Assembly (NCBI RefSeq): GCF_000744785.1
Contig: NZ_JQMO01000002.1
Coordinates: forward strand, 1,116,001-1,180,000
DNA length: 64,000 nucleotides
DNA from: Kitasatospora azatica KCTC 9699
GTDB taxonomy: Bacteria; Actinomycetota; Actinomycetes; Streptomycetales; Streptomycetaceae
Direction: 5' to 3'
Part shown: positions 5,960 to 14,773 of the stretch, in pieces
How positions within the stretch are numbered: position 1 is the first letter of the stretch
How the letters are laid out: each line of letters starts with the position of its first letter
The notes under the pieces: generated by a model
Databases searched by the model: none
The model's input: the letters and a program-made list of their open reading frames with translations, nothing else
Told to the model about the DNA's origin: nothing
Translations under genes and position numbers: made by a program

Positions 5960-7564
5960 ATGTCCCTCAACCGCCACCTGACCCGCGGCCGCGACCTCGC
6001 CCGCACCGCCGGGGACCACGCCGCCGACATGTTCGCGCCGCTCACCCTGATCGGCCGCGGCCTGCGACGGCACGCCGGCTGGGCCAGGGCCCGCTGGCAG
6101 GCCACGCCCAAGGAGCGGCGCGGCCCCACCCTGCTGCTCACCGCCGCCGCCCTGGTCGGCGTCTTCCTGCTGCCGCACGGCCCGCTGCTCGCGGTGGTCG
6201 CACTGGTCGCCAGCGCCGCCTGGACCGGCCGCGAGCCCAAGGCCGCCGCCGCCCCCGAGCCGGACCCGGCCGACGTCAAGCTGCCCGCTCTGTACGCCGC
6301 GCTCACCCCCTACCTGGCCTCGCCGGACGACGTCTGCCCGCTCTACCGTCCGGACGGCGGCTACCAGGACGCCTTCGCCGGCTGGGCGTTCGACGCCGAG
6401 GGCCGGCTCGCCGCGCTGGAGATCGGCTATCCCGCCTACTTCCCCGACACCGAGCCCGCCGCCCGCGGCCGGATCGAGCAGGTGGTGCAGGGCAAGGCCG
6501 GCCGGGCCCGGGAGTACCGCTTCGACTGGGACCAGGAGTGCAACAAGCTCCAGGTCACCGCGCTGGCCCCGCTGCCGGTGGACGTCCCCGCGCAGACCTG
6601 GGTGACCACCCCCGGCGAGATCGTGCTCGGCTTCACCGATACCCAGGCCACCCAGCGGATGATCCCGGTCAGCCAGGACGGCGGCCCCGGCCACCAGCCG
6701 CCGGTGATCTGGCGCACCGGCCCCCGCTCGGCCGAGCCGCACCTGCTCGCGCTCGGCGCGGCCGGCTCCGGCACCTCCACCCTGCTGCGCACCATCGCCC
6801 TGCAGGCGCTGACCCACGGCGACCTGATGGTGATCGACGGGGCCGGCACCGGCGAGCACGCCTGCCTGGTCAACCGTCCCGGCGTGCACACCGTGGAGAC
6901 CAGCCTGCACGGCGCACTGGCCGCGCTGGACTGGGCCGCGCAGGAGACCGAGCGCCGGCTCGCCGCCCTGAACACCGCCCGCTACCAGGGCGAGCCGGCC
7001 CCCGCCGACGTCACCCGCCCGCTCTGGCTGCTGCTCGACCACCCGACCGAGCTCAGCGAGCTCGCCCAGGCCGAGGGCCGCCCCGATCCGCAGGAGCTGC
7101 TGGAGATCCCGCTGCGGCACGGCCGCGCCGCCCGGGTCACCGTGGTGGTGGTCGACGCGATCGAGGCCGCCGACCGGATCTCCCCCACCGTGCGGACCAC
7201 CACTCGGGCCCGGGTGGTGCTCGGCACCCAGACCGCGCTGGACCTGCAGACCGCGCTCGGGACCCCGCTGGAGATCGCCCCCGCCGCGCAGACCCCGCCC
7301 GGCCGCGGCTACGCCCGGATCGGCACCCAGTCGCCGGTCCGCCTTCAGGTGCCGGCCGTGGTCGACCCGCTGGACGAGGACGCGCCCGCCAGGCTGCGCG
7401 ACGCGGTGATCGCCCTGCTGCCGCACCGCGACACCCGGATCGAGGCGGCCGCCCCGCCGATGCCGGAGCACCAGCCGATGGTCCCCGCCGAGGCCGCTCC
7501 CGCCCCCGAGGCCCAGCAGGCGACACCGACTAGGGTCGAACTGGGCAAGGAGCGAATTGGGTAA
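5960..7564 (+). CDS. sffA: SffA-like FtsK/SpoIIIE-family protein with altered Walker A
   Basis: 534 residues. A basic N-terminus is followed by a membrane hairpin near residues 56-88 (LLLTAAALVGVFLL ... LLAVVALVASAAW), then a SpoIIIE/FtsK-like domain from about 230 (PPVIWRTGPRSAEPHLLALGAAG) and a Pro/Ala-rich tail. These proteins move DNA through division septa. Where FtsK proteins have GATGSGKS, this one reads GAAGSGTST (about residues 270-278), so the ATP-binding lysine is missing; the Walker B-like strand is LMVIDGAG. Either it uses another lysine or it has lost motor function. The pairing with smeA gives the name. The 5821-5890 repeats and a hairpin lie in its leader. Confidence 0.82.
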   Translation: MSLNRHLTRGRDLARTAGDHAADMFAPLTLIGRGLRRHAGWARARWQATPKERRGPTLLLTAAALVGVFLLPHGPLLAVVALVASAAWTGREPKAAAAPEPDPADVKLPALYAALTPYLASPDDVCPLYRPDGGYQDAFAGWAFDAEGRLAALEIGYPAYFPDTEPAARGRIEQVVQGKAGRAREYRFDWDQECNKLQVTALAPLPVDVPAQTWVTTPGEIVLGFTDTQATQRMIPVSQDGGPGHQPPVIWRTGPRSAEPHLLALGAAGSGTSTLLRTIALQALTHGDLMVIDGAGTGEHACLVNRPGVHTVETSLHGALAALDWAAQETERRLAALNTARYQGEPAPADVTRPLWLLLDHPTELSELAQAEGRPDPQELLEIPLRHGRAARVTVVVVDAIEAADRISPTVRTTTRARVVLGTQTALDLQTALGTPLEIAPAAQTPPGRGYARIGTQSPVRLQVPAVVDPLDEDAPARLRDAVIALLPHRDTRIEAAAPPMPEHQPMVPAEAAPAPEAQQATPTRVELGKERIG

Positions 7565-7696
7565 TGCCGAATGCCGATTCGGTCACGGGGTGCGAAATTC
7601 ATGACACTCAGGGTGATAACGCAGTCCAGATGTGACAAATCGGACGGAGATGGGTACAAACAGGGACGGCACGACAGACGAGCATGTCCCGGGACG

Positions 7697-7722
7697 GGAA
7701 TCTTCGTCGGCGGCCGAGCGTT
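7697..7722 (+). promoter_or_regulatory. SigR-type promoter of rbpA
   Basis: GGAAT (7697-7701), 18 bases, GTT (7720-7722) is an exact match to the GGAAT-N18-GTT consensus of the disulfide-stress sigma factor SigR. It lies 65 bases before the rbpA start. S. coelicolor rbpA is a known SigR target, so the site and gene agree. Confidence 0.85.
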
Positions 7723-7787
7723 GACCGAACGACGAAGACAGCGACCCCAACTAGTCCTGTGGGCCATAAGCCCTGGAGGCACGATTC

Positions 7788-8162
7788 ATGAGCGAGCGAG
7801 CTCTCCGAGGCACGCGACTCGGCGCCACTAGCTACGAGACCGACCGTGGCATTGACCTGGCCCCGCGCCAGACCGTCGAGTACGCATGTCAGAACGGACA
7901 CCGCTTCGAGGTGCCCTTCTCCGTCGAGGCGGAGATCCCCTCGGTTTGGGAGTGCCGGTTCTGCGGCACCGAAGCAGTCCTGCTCGATGGTGACGAGCCG
8001 GAAGAGAAGAAGGTCAAGCCGACCCGCACCCATTGGGACATGCTGATGGAGCGCCGGACCCGCGAGGAGCTGGAGGAGGTGCTGGCCGAGCGGCTGGCCG
8101 TGCTCCGTTCCGGTGGGATGAACCTCGCGGTGCACCCGCGTGACACCCGCAAGAGCGCCTGA
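7788..8162 (+). CDS. rbpA: RNA polymerase-binding protein RbpA
   Basis: 124 residues, highly characteristic. RbpA binds the principal sigma factor and the RNAP beta subunit, stabilises open complexes and is actinobacteria-specific. The zinc-associated core has CQNGHRFEVPF and ECRFCG; the sigma-interaction domain is at the C-terminus (THWDMLMERRTREELEEVLAERLAVLR). GGAGG precedes the ATG at a good distance. The SigR-type promoter upstream indicates induction by thiol oxidation; a strong terminator follows. Confidence 0.97.
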   Translation: MSERALRGTRLGATSYETDRGIDLAPRQTVEYACQNGHRFEVPFSVEAEIPSVWECRFCGTEAVLLDGDEPEEKKVKPTRTHWDMLMERRTREELEEVLAERLAVLRSGGMNLAVHPRDTRKSA

Positions 8163-8197
8163 TACCCGACGAAGCACCGAAGAACTGGCGACAGCCG

Positions 8198-8232
8198 AAG
8201 GGCCCCGATCCTCCCAGAGGATCGGGGCCCTT
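8198..8232. terminator. Bidirectional hairpin between rbpA and fxsA
   Basis: AAGGGCCCCGATCCT (8198-8212) pairs perfectly with AGGATCGGGGCCCTT (8218-8232) around a five-base loop. A-run and T-run ends make it work for the converging rbpA and fxsA transcripts. Confidence 0.92.
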
Positions 8233-8265
8233 CGTCACGTGCGGCTCACTGGTGGCACGTGCGGC

Positions 8266-8826
8266 TCATTTGTGGTCCGGGTCGACGACCTCGCCCTGGA
8301 TGACCTTGCCGTCGGGCCGGTGGATGCGCAGCTGCTCCTGCAGGCGGAGCGCGTCCGCGAGCGGATCACCCGCCGGTGCGGCGCGCAGCGCCTTGCGCGC
8401 GACCCGCCGGCCGACGGCGCGCCAGATCGCCCGGGTCGGCGGAAAGAGCATGGTCAGGCCGAGCAGGTCGGAGAGGAAGCCGGGCAGGATCAGCAGCAGT
8501 CCGGCCAGCACGGTCAGGCTGGTGCCGGTCTCGGCGGCGCCCGACGGCGGCATGGTGCCCTGCTCCAGCGAGGCGGAGGCGGCACGGAAGGCCTTCAGCC
8601 CGGCCCGCTTGATCAGCCGACCGCCCAGCACCGCGCCGAGCACCAGCAGGAGCAGCACCAGCAGCCAGCCGATCACCGAGGCCACCTGGACGACCAGCCA
8701 GATCTCCAGCACCAGCCAGACGGCCACCAGCAGCGGCAGCACCCGGCGCAGTCGGCTGCGTCGCCGGCCGGTCGGTGGTTCGCTGGGGGTTCCGGGGGCA
8801 CGGCTCGGGTCAAGGTGCTGGGTCAC
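8266..8826 (-). CDS. fxsA: FxsA-family membrane protein
   Basis: 186 residues with three to four transmembrane segments (LPLLVAVWLVLEIWLVVQV, IGWLLVLLLLVLGAVLGGRLI, and SLTVLAGLLLILPGFLSDLLGLTMLFPP), the last carrying the PGFLSDLLG signature of FxsA. The E. coli namesake eases F-plasmid exclusion of phage T7; the cellular role is unsettled. GTG 8826 was chosen for the GGAGTGG upstream. It is 46 bases downstream of the lipoprotein N-acyltransferase gene and probably cotranscribed with it. Confidence 0.9.
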   Translation of the reverse strand: MTQHLDPSRAPGTPSEPPTGRRRSRLRRVLPLLVAVWLVLEIWLVVQVASVIGWLLVLLLLVLGAVLGGRLIKRAGLKAFRAASASLEQGTMPPSGAAETGTSLTVLAGLLLILPGFLSDLLGLTMLFPPTRAIWRAVGRRVARKALRAAPAGDPLADALRLQEQLRIHRPDGKVIQGEVVDPDHK

Positions 8827-8872
8827 AGTAGGAATCCACTCCGCCGGCGCCGGTCGGGCTGGTCCCGAGCGG

Positions 8873-10543
8873 TCAGGGCGCCACCTTGTCCAACGGCTGG
8901 ACCGACACCGGTGTTCCGGCGGAGCGGCCGCGCCGGCGGCTGACCAGCACGGCGGCGCCACAGGCCAGCAGGCCTAGGACGGACAGCGCCCACTCGGGGG
9001 CCGCGCCCACCCGGTCCGCGACGGTCCGGCCGTCGCGCAGCGGGACGTCCGCCGCCAGCTGGGCGGCGGTCAGCTCCTGGGTGCGGCTCTCGATGCTGCC
9101 GTCCGGACGGATCACCGCGCTGATCCCGCTGGTCGCGGCGATCAGCACGGCCCGGCCGTGCTCGACGGCGCGCAGCCGGGACATCGCCAACTGCTGGTCG
9201 GGCTGGCCGCTCTTGGCGTAGGTGGCGTTGTTGGTCTGGACGACCAGCACCCGGCCGCCGCCGTTGACGGTGTCGCGGACGATCTCGTCGTAGGCGACCT
9301 CGAAGCAGATCACATCGCCGATCCTGGCCGGCCCGAGCTGCATCACGCCCAGGCCCTTGCCGGGGTAGAAGTCGTGGGCGACCCGCTGCAGCCGGGTGAT
9401 CACCTTCATCAGCACCGAGCGGAACGGCACGTACTCGCCGAACGGGACGGGGTGCTGCTTGGTGTAGTGGGCACCGGGGCCGGTGACCGGGTCCCAGACG
9501 ATGCCCTCGTTCTGCACGTGCTGGGCGTCCGGACCGTCGACCAGCGCGCCCACCAGGGTGGGCACGCCGATCGCGCGGACCGCCTGGTCGATCCGCTGGT
9601 AGGCCAGCGGATCGCTGAACGGGTCCAGGTCGGAGGAGTTCTCCGGCCAGATCACCAGGTCGGGGCGGGGCACCTGACCGGACTTGATCTCGGCGGCCAG
9701 CTGCTCGGTGGCAGCGGCGTGGTTGTCCAGCACCTGCATCGGGCGGCCCAGGAAGTCCATCCCGGGGCGCGGCACATTGCCCTGGATCAGCGCGACGTGC
9801 ACGTGGTCGGCGGCCTTGGTCGGCACCGGGACGATCATGCCGCTGCCGGTGACGACCGCCGCGCAGAGCACGGCGGCGGCCGGACGCAGGATCCGCTGCG
9901 GTCCGGCGGGCTGCCGGGACCGGCGGACCCGGAGCAGGACCAGGTAGCCGAGCAGGGTGCCGGTCAGCGCGACCGCGAAGGTCACCAGGGGCGCGCCGCC
10001 GAGCGCGGCCAGCGGGGTGTACGGGCTGGCGGTGTTGGCGAAGGCCAGGCGTCCCCACGGGAACCCGCCCAGCGGCAGCCGGTCGCGGGCCCACTCCTCG
10101 GCCACCCAGAGGCAGGCCCCCCAGAGCGGCCAGCCGCGCAGCCGCGAGGTGAGCGCCAGGCCGCCGCCGAGCGCGCCGACGAAGAGCGTCTCGGCCAGCG
10201 AGAGCCCGATCCAGGCGTCCGAACCGATCACCCGGATCCAGACCAGCAGCCAGAGGAAGAACGGCAGCCCGAAGGCGAAGCCGGTCCACAGGCCCTGGCG
10301 GACGGTGCGCCCGTAGGTCAACAGCGAGAGCGCCGCCACCGCGAGGATGGACAGCGGCCACAGGTCGTAGGGCGGGAAGGCGGCGGCCAGCAGCAGCCCC
10401 GCTCCGGCGGCCAGCGCGCTGCGCTTCCAGCCGGCCCGGGCCTTCGCCCGCAGGCGGGCCAGGCGGCCGGGGCGCGGGGCGTCGCCCGGGCCCCGCGGGG
10501 TGGGGTCGACGGCGTGGGGAGCCGCGTCGACGGGCACTGCCAC
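8873..10543 (-). CDS. lnt: Apolipoprotein N-acyltransferase
   Basis: 556 residues. Membrane enzyme adding the third acyl chain to the N-terminal cysteine of lipoproteins. An N-terminal block of about six transmembrane helices is followed by a periplasmic-type nitrilase domain with the Glu-Lys-Cys triad visible in DLVIWPENSSDLD, HYTKQHPVPFGEYVPFR and GDVICFEVAYDE, then one C-terminal helix (ALSVLGLLACGAAVLV). The GTG at 10543 lacks a strong ribosome-binding site, so the start is approximate. Some actinobacteria fuse this enzyme to a polyprenol-phosphate mannosyltransferase; here it is separate and no such gene adjoins it. Confidence 0.93.
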   Translation of the reverse strand: MAVPVDAAPHAVDPTPRGPGDAPRPGRLARLRAKARAGWKRSALAAGAGLLLAAAFPPYDLWPLSILAVAALSLLTYGRTVRQGLWTGFAFGLPFFLWLLVWIRVIGSDAWIGLSLAETLFVGALGGGLALTSRLRGWPLWGACLWVAEEWARDRLPLGGFPWGRLAFANTASPYTPLAALGGAPLVTFAVALTGTLLGYLVLLRVRRSRQPAGPQRILRPAAAVLCAAVVTGSGMIVPVPTKAADHVHVALIQGNVPRPGMDFLGRPMQVLDNHAAATEQLAAEIKSGQVPRPDLVIWPENSSDLDPFSDPLAYQRIDQAVRAIGVPTLVGALVDGPDAQHVQNEGIVWDPVTGPGAHYTKQHPVPFGEYVPFRSVLMKVITRLQRVAHDFYPGKGLGVMQLGPARIGDVICFEVAYDEIVRDTVNGGGRVLVVQTNNATYAKSGQPDQQLAMSRLRAVEHGRAVLIAATSGISAVIRPDGSIESRTQELTAAQLAADVPLRDGRTVADRVGAAPEWALSVLGLLACGAAVLVSRRRGRSAGTPVSVQPLDKVAP

Positions 10544-10622
10544 CTGCGCACCATTCTTTCTGGGAGCTCCGGACGCTGGGATCTCCGAAGCGACCGGGTT
10601 TTGACGAAGGTACCTCTCCTGG

Positions 10623-10650
10623 TCACCCGCCGGTAGTCACCAGCGGGTGA
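10623..10650. promoter_or_regulatory. Inverted repeat upstream of lnt
   Basis: TCACCCGC (10623-10630) and GCGGGTGA (10643-10650) form perfect 8-bp arms 12 bases apart, in the gap between the amidohydrolase stop and the lnt start. It could be a terminator of the amidohydrolase gene or an operator; there is no T-run. Confidence 0.4.
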
Positions 10651-10694
10651 GTAAGACCGGCCGGCGATTGGGGGGCGGGTGAGAAAGCCCCAGG

Positions 10695-12293
10695 TCAGCT
10701 CTCGTAGACAGTCTTCCCACGGACCACCGTGCGCAGGCAGCCGGGCAGCTCGGTGCCGGGGGTCAGGTCGGGCAGGCCGGGGGTGCCGGAGCGCGGGTCG
10801 GTGGACCAGCCGGCCACCCGGGAGTCGGGGGCCTGGACCACCAGCTCACCGGTTCGCCAGACGGCGTAGGTCGCGGGGGCGCCGGGGACCAGCACGCCCT
10901 CCTGGTCGCGGCCGATCGCCCGCCAGCCGCCCCGGGTGTGCGCGGCGAAGGCGGCGCGGACCGAGATCCGGTGCTCGGGGGTCTGGTGGAAGGCGGCGGC
11001 GCGCACCGTGCCCCAGGGGTCCAGCGGGGTGACCGGCGCGTCCGAGCCGAAGGCCAGCGGGACGCCGGCCCGCAGCAGGGCCGCGAACGGGTTGAGGGCG
11101 GCCGCCCGCTCGGCACCCAGGCGCTGGGCGTACATGCCGTCCGGGCCGCCCCAGGCGGCGTCGAAGGCGGGCTGTACCGAGGCGACCAGGCCGAGCTCGG
11201 CGAAGGCGGCGATGGCGGCCTCGTCCAGCGCCTCGGCGTGCTCCACCCGGTGGCGCAGCGCCTTCACTGCGGGCAGGCCGAGCCGCTCGGCGGCGATCCG
11301 CACGCCCGCGATGACGGCGGTCAGGGCGGCGTCGCCGATCGCGTGGAAGCCGGCCTGCAGGCCGCCCTGGGTGCAGGCGGTGACGTGGTCGGCGATCTGA
11401 TCGGCCGTCAGGTAGGCGACGCCGGTGTGGTCGCCGTCCTGGTAGGGGGCGTGCAGGCAGGCGGTGTGCGAGCCGATCGAGCCGTCCACGAAGAGGTCGC
11501 CGCCCGCCCCGAGAGCGCCCAGCCGGTGGGCGGTCTCGGTGTCGTCGAGCGCGCCCCAGTAGCCGTAGACCTCGGGGCCGTCGGTCTTGGCGGCCAGCTC
11601 GAGCAGCGCGGCGAGGTCCTGGGTGGAGGAGATCTCCGGGCCGGCGCACTCGTGCAGGGCCGCGATGCCGAGCGAGGCGGCCTGGCGCAGGGTGGCGAGC
11701 TGGGCCTCCTGGCGCTGATCGTCCGTCAGCGAGGCCAGCGCGGTGCGGCGCACGGCGTGGTGGGCGTCGCGGGTGAGCGGGCCGGTGGGGTGGTAGCCGG
11801 GCAGCTCGGCCAGGCCGGGGGTCAGCTCACGCAGCGCGGTGCTGGCCAGGGCGGAGTGCACGTCGGTGCGGGAGAGGTAGAGCGGGGCGCCGTCCACGGC
11901 ACGGTCCAGCTCGTCCAGGGTCGGCGGACGGCCCTCGGGCCAGCGGGTCTCGTCCCAGCCGTGGCCGATCAGGATGCCGCCGTTGAACCGCGCGTGGCCG
12001 GCGATCCGGTGCAGCGCCTCGGTGAGCGAGGCGACGTCGCCCAGCTGCAGCCCGGCGAGGGCCAGGCCGGTGGAGGTGGCGTGCACGTGCGCGTCCACGA
12101 AGGCGGGGGTGACCAACGCACCGGCCAGGTCGACCACCTCGTCGGCGACCGTCGCATACGCATCGGCGGCGCCCTCACTGCCGACCCAGGCGACCTGCTC
12201 GCCCTCGATCAGCATCGCGGTGGCGAAGGGGTCGGCCGGGCTGTAGACGGTGCCGCCGCGCAGCAGCACGGTGCGGGAGGTGCGTTCGGTCAT
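10695..12293 (-). CDS. YtcJ-like metal-dependent amidohydrolase
   Basis: 532 residues, Amidohydro_3/YtcJ type. An N-terminal composite beta domain (RTVLLRGGTVYSPADPF) leads into the metal motif TPAFVDAHVHATSTG near residue 65, with further expected metal ligands in GFHAIGDAAL and RHRVEHAEALDE and the catalytic aspartate region LAFGSDAPVTPLDPWG. It probably hydrolyses an amide or cyclic amide substrate in the cytoplasm. The start is the ATG at 12293; the gene stands between an Lrp-type regulator and lnt, all on the same strand. Substrate unknown. Confidence 0.88.
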   Translation of the reverse strand: MTERTSRTVLLRGGTVYSPADPFATAMLIEGEQVAWVGSEGAADAYATVADEVVDLAGALVTPAFVDAHVHATSTGLALAGLQLGDVASLTEALHRIAGHARFNGGILIGHGWDETRWPEGRPPTLDELDRAVDGAPLYLSRTDVHSALASTALRELTPGLAELPGYHPTGPLTRDAHHAVRRTALASLTDDQRQEAQLATLRQAASLGIAALHECAGPEISSTQDLAALLELAAKTDGPEVYGYWGALDDTETAHRLGALGAGGDLFVDGSIGSHTACLHAPYQDGDHTGVAYLTADQIADHVTACTQGGLQAGFHAIGDAALTAVIAGVRIAAERLGLPAVKALRHRVEHAEALDEAAIAAFAELGLVASVQPAFDAAWGGPDGMYAQRLGAERAAALNPFAALLRAGVPLAFGSDAPVTPLDPWGTVRAAAFHQTPEHRISVRAAFAAHTRGGWRAIGRDQEGVLVPGAPATYAVWRTGELVVQAPDSRVAGWSTDPRSGTPGLPDLTPGTELPGCLRTVVRGKTVYES

Positions 12294-12337
12294 GAGGGAC
12301 AGTCTGCACCCGTGTTGTCCGGGTATATGAATCGACC

Positions 12338-12778
12338 CTAGAGCTTGGGCGGGCGAGCCTCGTACGGGGTGGAGAGGACCACGGTGGTGCGGGTGGAGAC
12401 GCCGGCCGCGCTGCGGATCCGGGCCAGCAGGTCCTCCAGGTCGCCGGGGGCGCCGACCCGTACCTTGAGGATGTAGCTCTCGTCCCCCGCCACGCTGTGG
12501 CAGGCCTCGATCTCCGGCAGCGGGGCCAGCCGCTCGGGCACGTCGTCCGGGGCGCTGGGGTCGAAGGGTTTGACCGAGATGAAGGCGGTCAGCGCGAGGT
12601 CGACGGCGTCCGGGTCGATGATGGCCGAGTAGCCGCGGATCACCCCGCGCTGCTCCAGGCGGCGAACCCGCTGGTGAACCGCCGAAGTGGACAGGCCAGT
12701 GGCCTTGCCGAGATCGGTGTAGCTCATCCGCCCGTCCTGGACGAGCAGCTGAACGATGCGCTGGTCGAGATCCTCCAC
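12338..12778 (-). CDS. Lrp/AsnC-family transcriptional regulator
   Basis: 146 residues. An N-terminal helix-turn-helix (DLDQRIVQLLVQDGRMSYTDLGKATGLS ... VRRLEQRGVIRGYSAIIDP) is followed by a RAM ligand domain (LPEIEACHSVAGDESYILKVRV ... VLSTPYEARPP). Such proteins form octamers and sense amino acids. GTG 12778 matches the usual family start; a GTG five codons earlier is possible. It is separated by 44 bases from the amidohydrolase gene downstream, which it may control together with itself. Confidence 0.92.
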   Translation of the reverse strand: MEDLDQRIVQLLVQDGRMSYTDLGKATGLSTSAVHQRVRRLEQRGVIRGYSAIIDPDAVDLALTAFISVKPFDPSAPDDVPERLAPLPEIEACHSVAGDESYILKVRVGAPGDLEDLLARIRSAAGVSTRTTVVLSTPYEARPPKL

Positions 12779-12972
12779 AGTCGTCAAACCTACCCGACCG
12801 CCGGAGTGCCGACTGCCGGGCGGCGCCCGGGGCACATGCCAGCGGAATGTGGCGAAGGCCACACCACGGTGCATCACCTTGCCACCACCTGCAGGGTTAT
12901 GACACCCCGCCACCGGGAAGTGCTGGTGTTGGCCCTGGCCGAGTTGGCCGGGCCCGATCCAAGGGGGATCAC

Positions 12973-13431
12973 ATGCCTGCAGCCGAGCAGCGCGTTCTGC
13001 GCGCCGACTCCACCCTGACCTCGCACGACGAACCGGAGGGCGAGGATCTCGCCCCGGGTTCGGCGCACGCCCCGGGCAGTGACCCGGGCGAGGCCGAGAC
13101 CTGGGAGATCATCCGCGTGCACTGCCCGGAGTGCCACCGGGCGATCGCCCTGGTGGGCGACGAGGAGCAGCTGCCGCAGCACGCCGTACTGCGGACCGCC
13201 TGGCACCCGTTCTCGCCCGCGCTCTGCCCGGGCTCCGGGCTGCCGACGGACGACCTCGAGGAGGTCGAGTCCGAGCCCGGCACCCGTCCGGCCGACACGC
13301 TGGAGGCGCTGCTCAGCCTCCCGGCCGAGCTGGACTGGCGCACCCAGCCCTTCTCGCACGTGGCCGACCCCGCCTCGGTGCCGCTGGTGCGCCGGGTACC
13401 GACGCAGCGCGAGCGGCTGGTCCGGCACTGA
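12973..13431 (+). CDS. Conserved hypothetical protein with CPEC motif
   Basis: 152 residues, acidic, no membrane segment. A short IIRVHCPECHRAIALVGDEEQLP segment looks like the knuckle of a zinc-binding or structural motif, and LPAELDWRTQPFSHVADPASVP closes the protein. AAGGGGG precedes the ATG. I recognise it only as an actinobacterial conserved protein next to the acyl-CoA dehydrogenase; function unknown. A convergent terminator follows. Confidence 0.75.
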   Translation: MPAAEQRVLRADSTLTSHDEPEGEDLAPGSAHAPGSDPGEAETWEIIRVHCPECHRAIALVGDEEQLPQHAVLRTAWHPFSPALCPGSGLPTDDLEEVESEPGTRPADTLEALLSLPAELDWRTQPFSHVADPASVPLVRRVPTQRERLVRH

Positions 13432-13437
13432 GCGACC

Positions 13438-13475
13438 GAGGGAGGGCGGGGCCCCACGAGGGCTGACCCTCCCTC
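13438..13475. terminator. Convergent terminator
   Basis: GAGGGAGGG (13438-13446) and CCCTCCCTC (13467-13475) form perfect 9-bp arms between the converging hypothetical gene and the acyl-CoA dehydrogenase gene. Confidence 0.75.
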
Positions 13476-13483
13476 AGGCGCCT

Positions 13484-14647
13484 TCAGCCGCTGCTGAGGT
13501 GACGGCCGATCACCAGGCGCTGGATCTGGTTGGTGCCCTCCACGATCTGCAGCACCTTGGCCTCGCGCAGGAACCGCTCGGCCGGGAAGTCCTGGGTGTA
13601 GCCGTAGCCGCCGAGCACCTGGACGGCGTCGACGGTGACCCGCATCGCCGTGTCGGTGCAGAACAGCTTGGCCATCGCCGCCTCCTTGCCGAAGGCGAGT
13701 CCGGCGTCCCGGCGGCGGGCTGCGGCCAGGTAGAGCGCGCGGCCGGCCTCGATCTGGGTGGCCATGTCGGCGAGCATGAAGGACAGGCCCTCGAACTCGG
13801 CGATCGGGCGGCCGAACTGCTTGCGGCTGCCCGCGTACTGGACCGCGAGGTCGAGGGCGGCCTGGGCCAGGCCGATCGCGCAGGCGGCGATGCCGAGCCG
13901 GCCCGAGTCCAGGGCGGCGAGCGCGATCTGGAAGCCCTGGCCCGGTTCGCCGATCAGGCGGTCGGCGTTCACCCGGACGCCGTCGAAGTGCAGTTGCGCG
14001 GTGGGCGAGCTGTTCATGCCCATCTTGTGCTCCGGCGGTGCGGCCGAGAGCTGTTCGGCCTCGCCCGGGACGAGCAGGCAGCTGATGCCGCGCGGGCCGT
14101 CCTCGCCGGTGCGCACGATCGCGCTGTAGAAGTCCGCCACGCCGCCGTGGGTGATCCAGGCCTTGGTGCCGCGGATGACGTAGTCCTCGCCCTCCCGGTC
14201 GGCGCGGGTGCGCAGTGCGGCGGCGTCCGAGCCGGCCTGCGGCTCGGAGAGGCAGTAGGCGCCGAGCTGGGCGCCGGAGAGCATGCCGGGCAGCCAGCGT
14301 CCGCGCTGCTCCTCGGCGCCGAAGCCGGCCAGGGCGTGGCAGGAGAGGGTGTGCACGCTGACTCCCAGGGCCACCGCCAGCCAGCCGCTCGCCAGCTCCT
14401 CCAGGACCTGGAGGTAGACCTCGTAGGGTTGCTCGCCGCCGCCGTACTGCTCGGGGTAGGGCAGCGAGAGCAGGCCCGCCTCGCCCAGGGTGGCGAAGAC
14501 CTCGCGCGGGAACCGGCCGGCCGCCTCGTCCTCGGCGGCCCGGGGCAGCAGCTCACGGTGGACCAGCTCGCGGGTCAGGGTGAGCAGTGCGCGCGCCTCC
14601 TCGCTGGGCAGCTGGCGCTCGACGGGCTTGGGCGGTGCGGCGTTCAT
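13484..14647 (-). CDS. Acyl-CoA dehydrogenase
   Basis: 387 residues, full family length. FAD enzyme introducing the alpha-beta double bond of acyl-CoA. Signatures: YCLSEPQAGSDAAALRTRA (FAD/substrate loop), AWITHGGVADFYS, RKQFGRPIAEFEG, and at the C-terminus VLGGYGYTQDFPAERFLREAKVLQIVEGTNQIQR with the catalytic glutamate in IVEGTN. The GNAD-like substrate segment suggests short- or branched-chain acyl-CoA, but this is not decisive. Single-gene unit. Confidence 0.95.
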   Translation of the reverse strand: MNAAPPKPVERQLPSEEARALLTLTRELVHRELLPRAAEDEAAGRFPREVFATLGEAGLLSLPYPEQYGGGEQPYEVYLQVLEELASGWLAVALGVSVHTLSCHALAGFGAEEQRGRWLPGMLSGAQLGAYCLSEPQAGSDAAALRTRADREGEDYVIRGTKAWITHGGVADFYSAIVRTGEDGPRGISCLLVPGEAEQLSAAPPEHKMGMNSSPTAQLHFDGVRVNADRLIGEPGQGFQIALAALDSGRLGIAACAIGLAQAALDLAVQYAGSRKQFGRPIAEFEGLSFMLADMATQIEAGRALYLAAARRRDAGLAFGKEAAMAKLFCTDTAMRVTVDAVQVLGGYGYTQDFPAERFLREAKVLQIVEGTNQIQRLVIGRHLSSG

Positions 14648-14773
14648 CAGGACGGTCGCCTCCTGGGCGCGGTGAACGAGCGTTCACATGGGGTGCGAAG
14701 TGAGTATGCCCGATCCCGAGCCGTCCGTCACGGCCCGGCACAATGCCTGGTCAGACGGCGTAGGGTTCGCCGC

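Noticed and set aside
8873..10543. Fused Lnt-Ppm1 protein as in mycobacteria
   Set aside because: The coding region ends after the nitrilase domain and a final helix; no glycosyltransferase domain follows in frame or adjacent.
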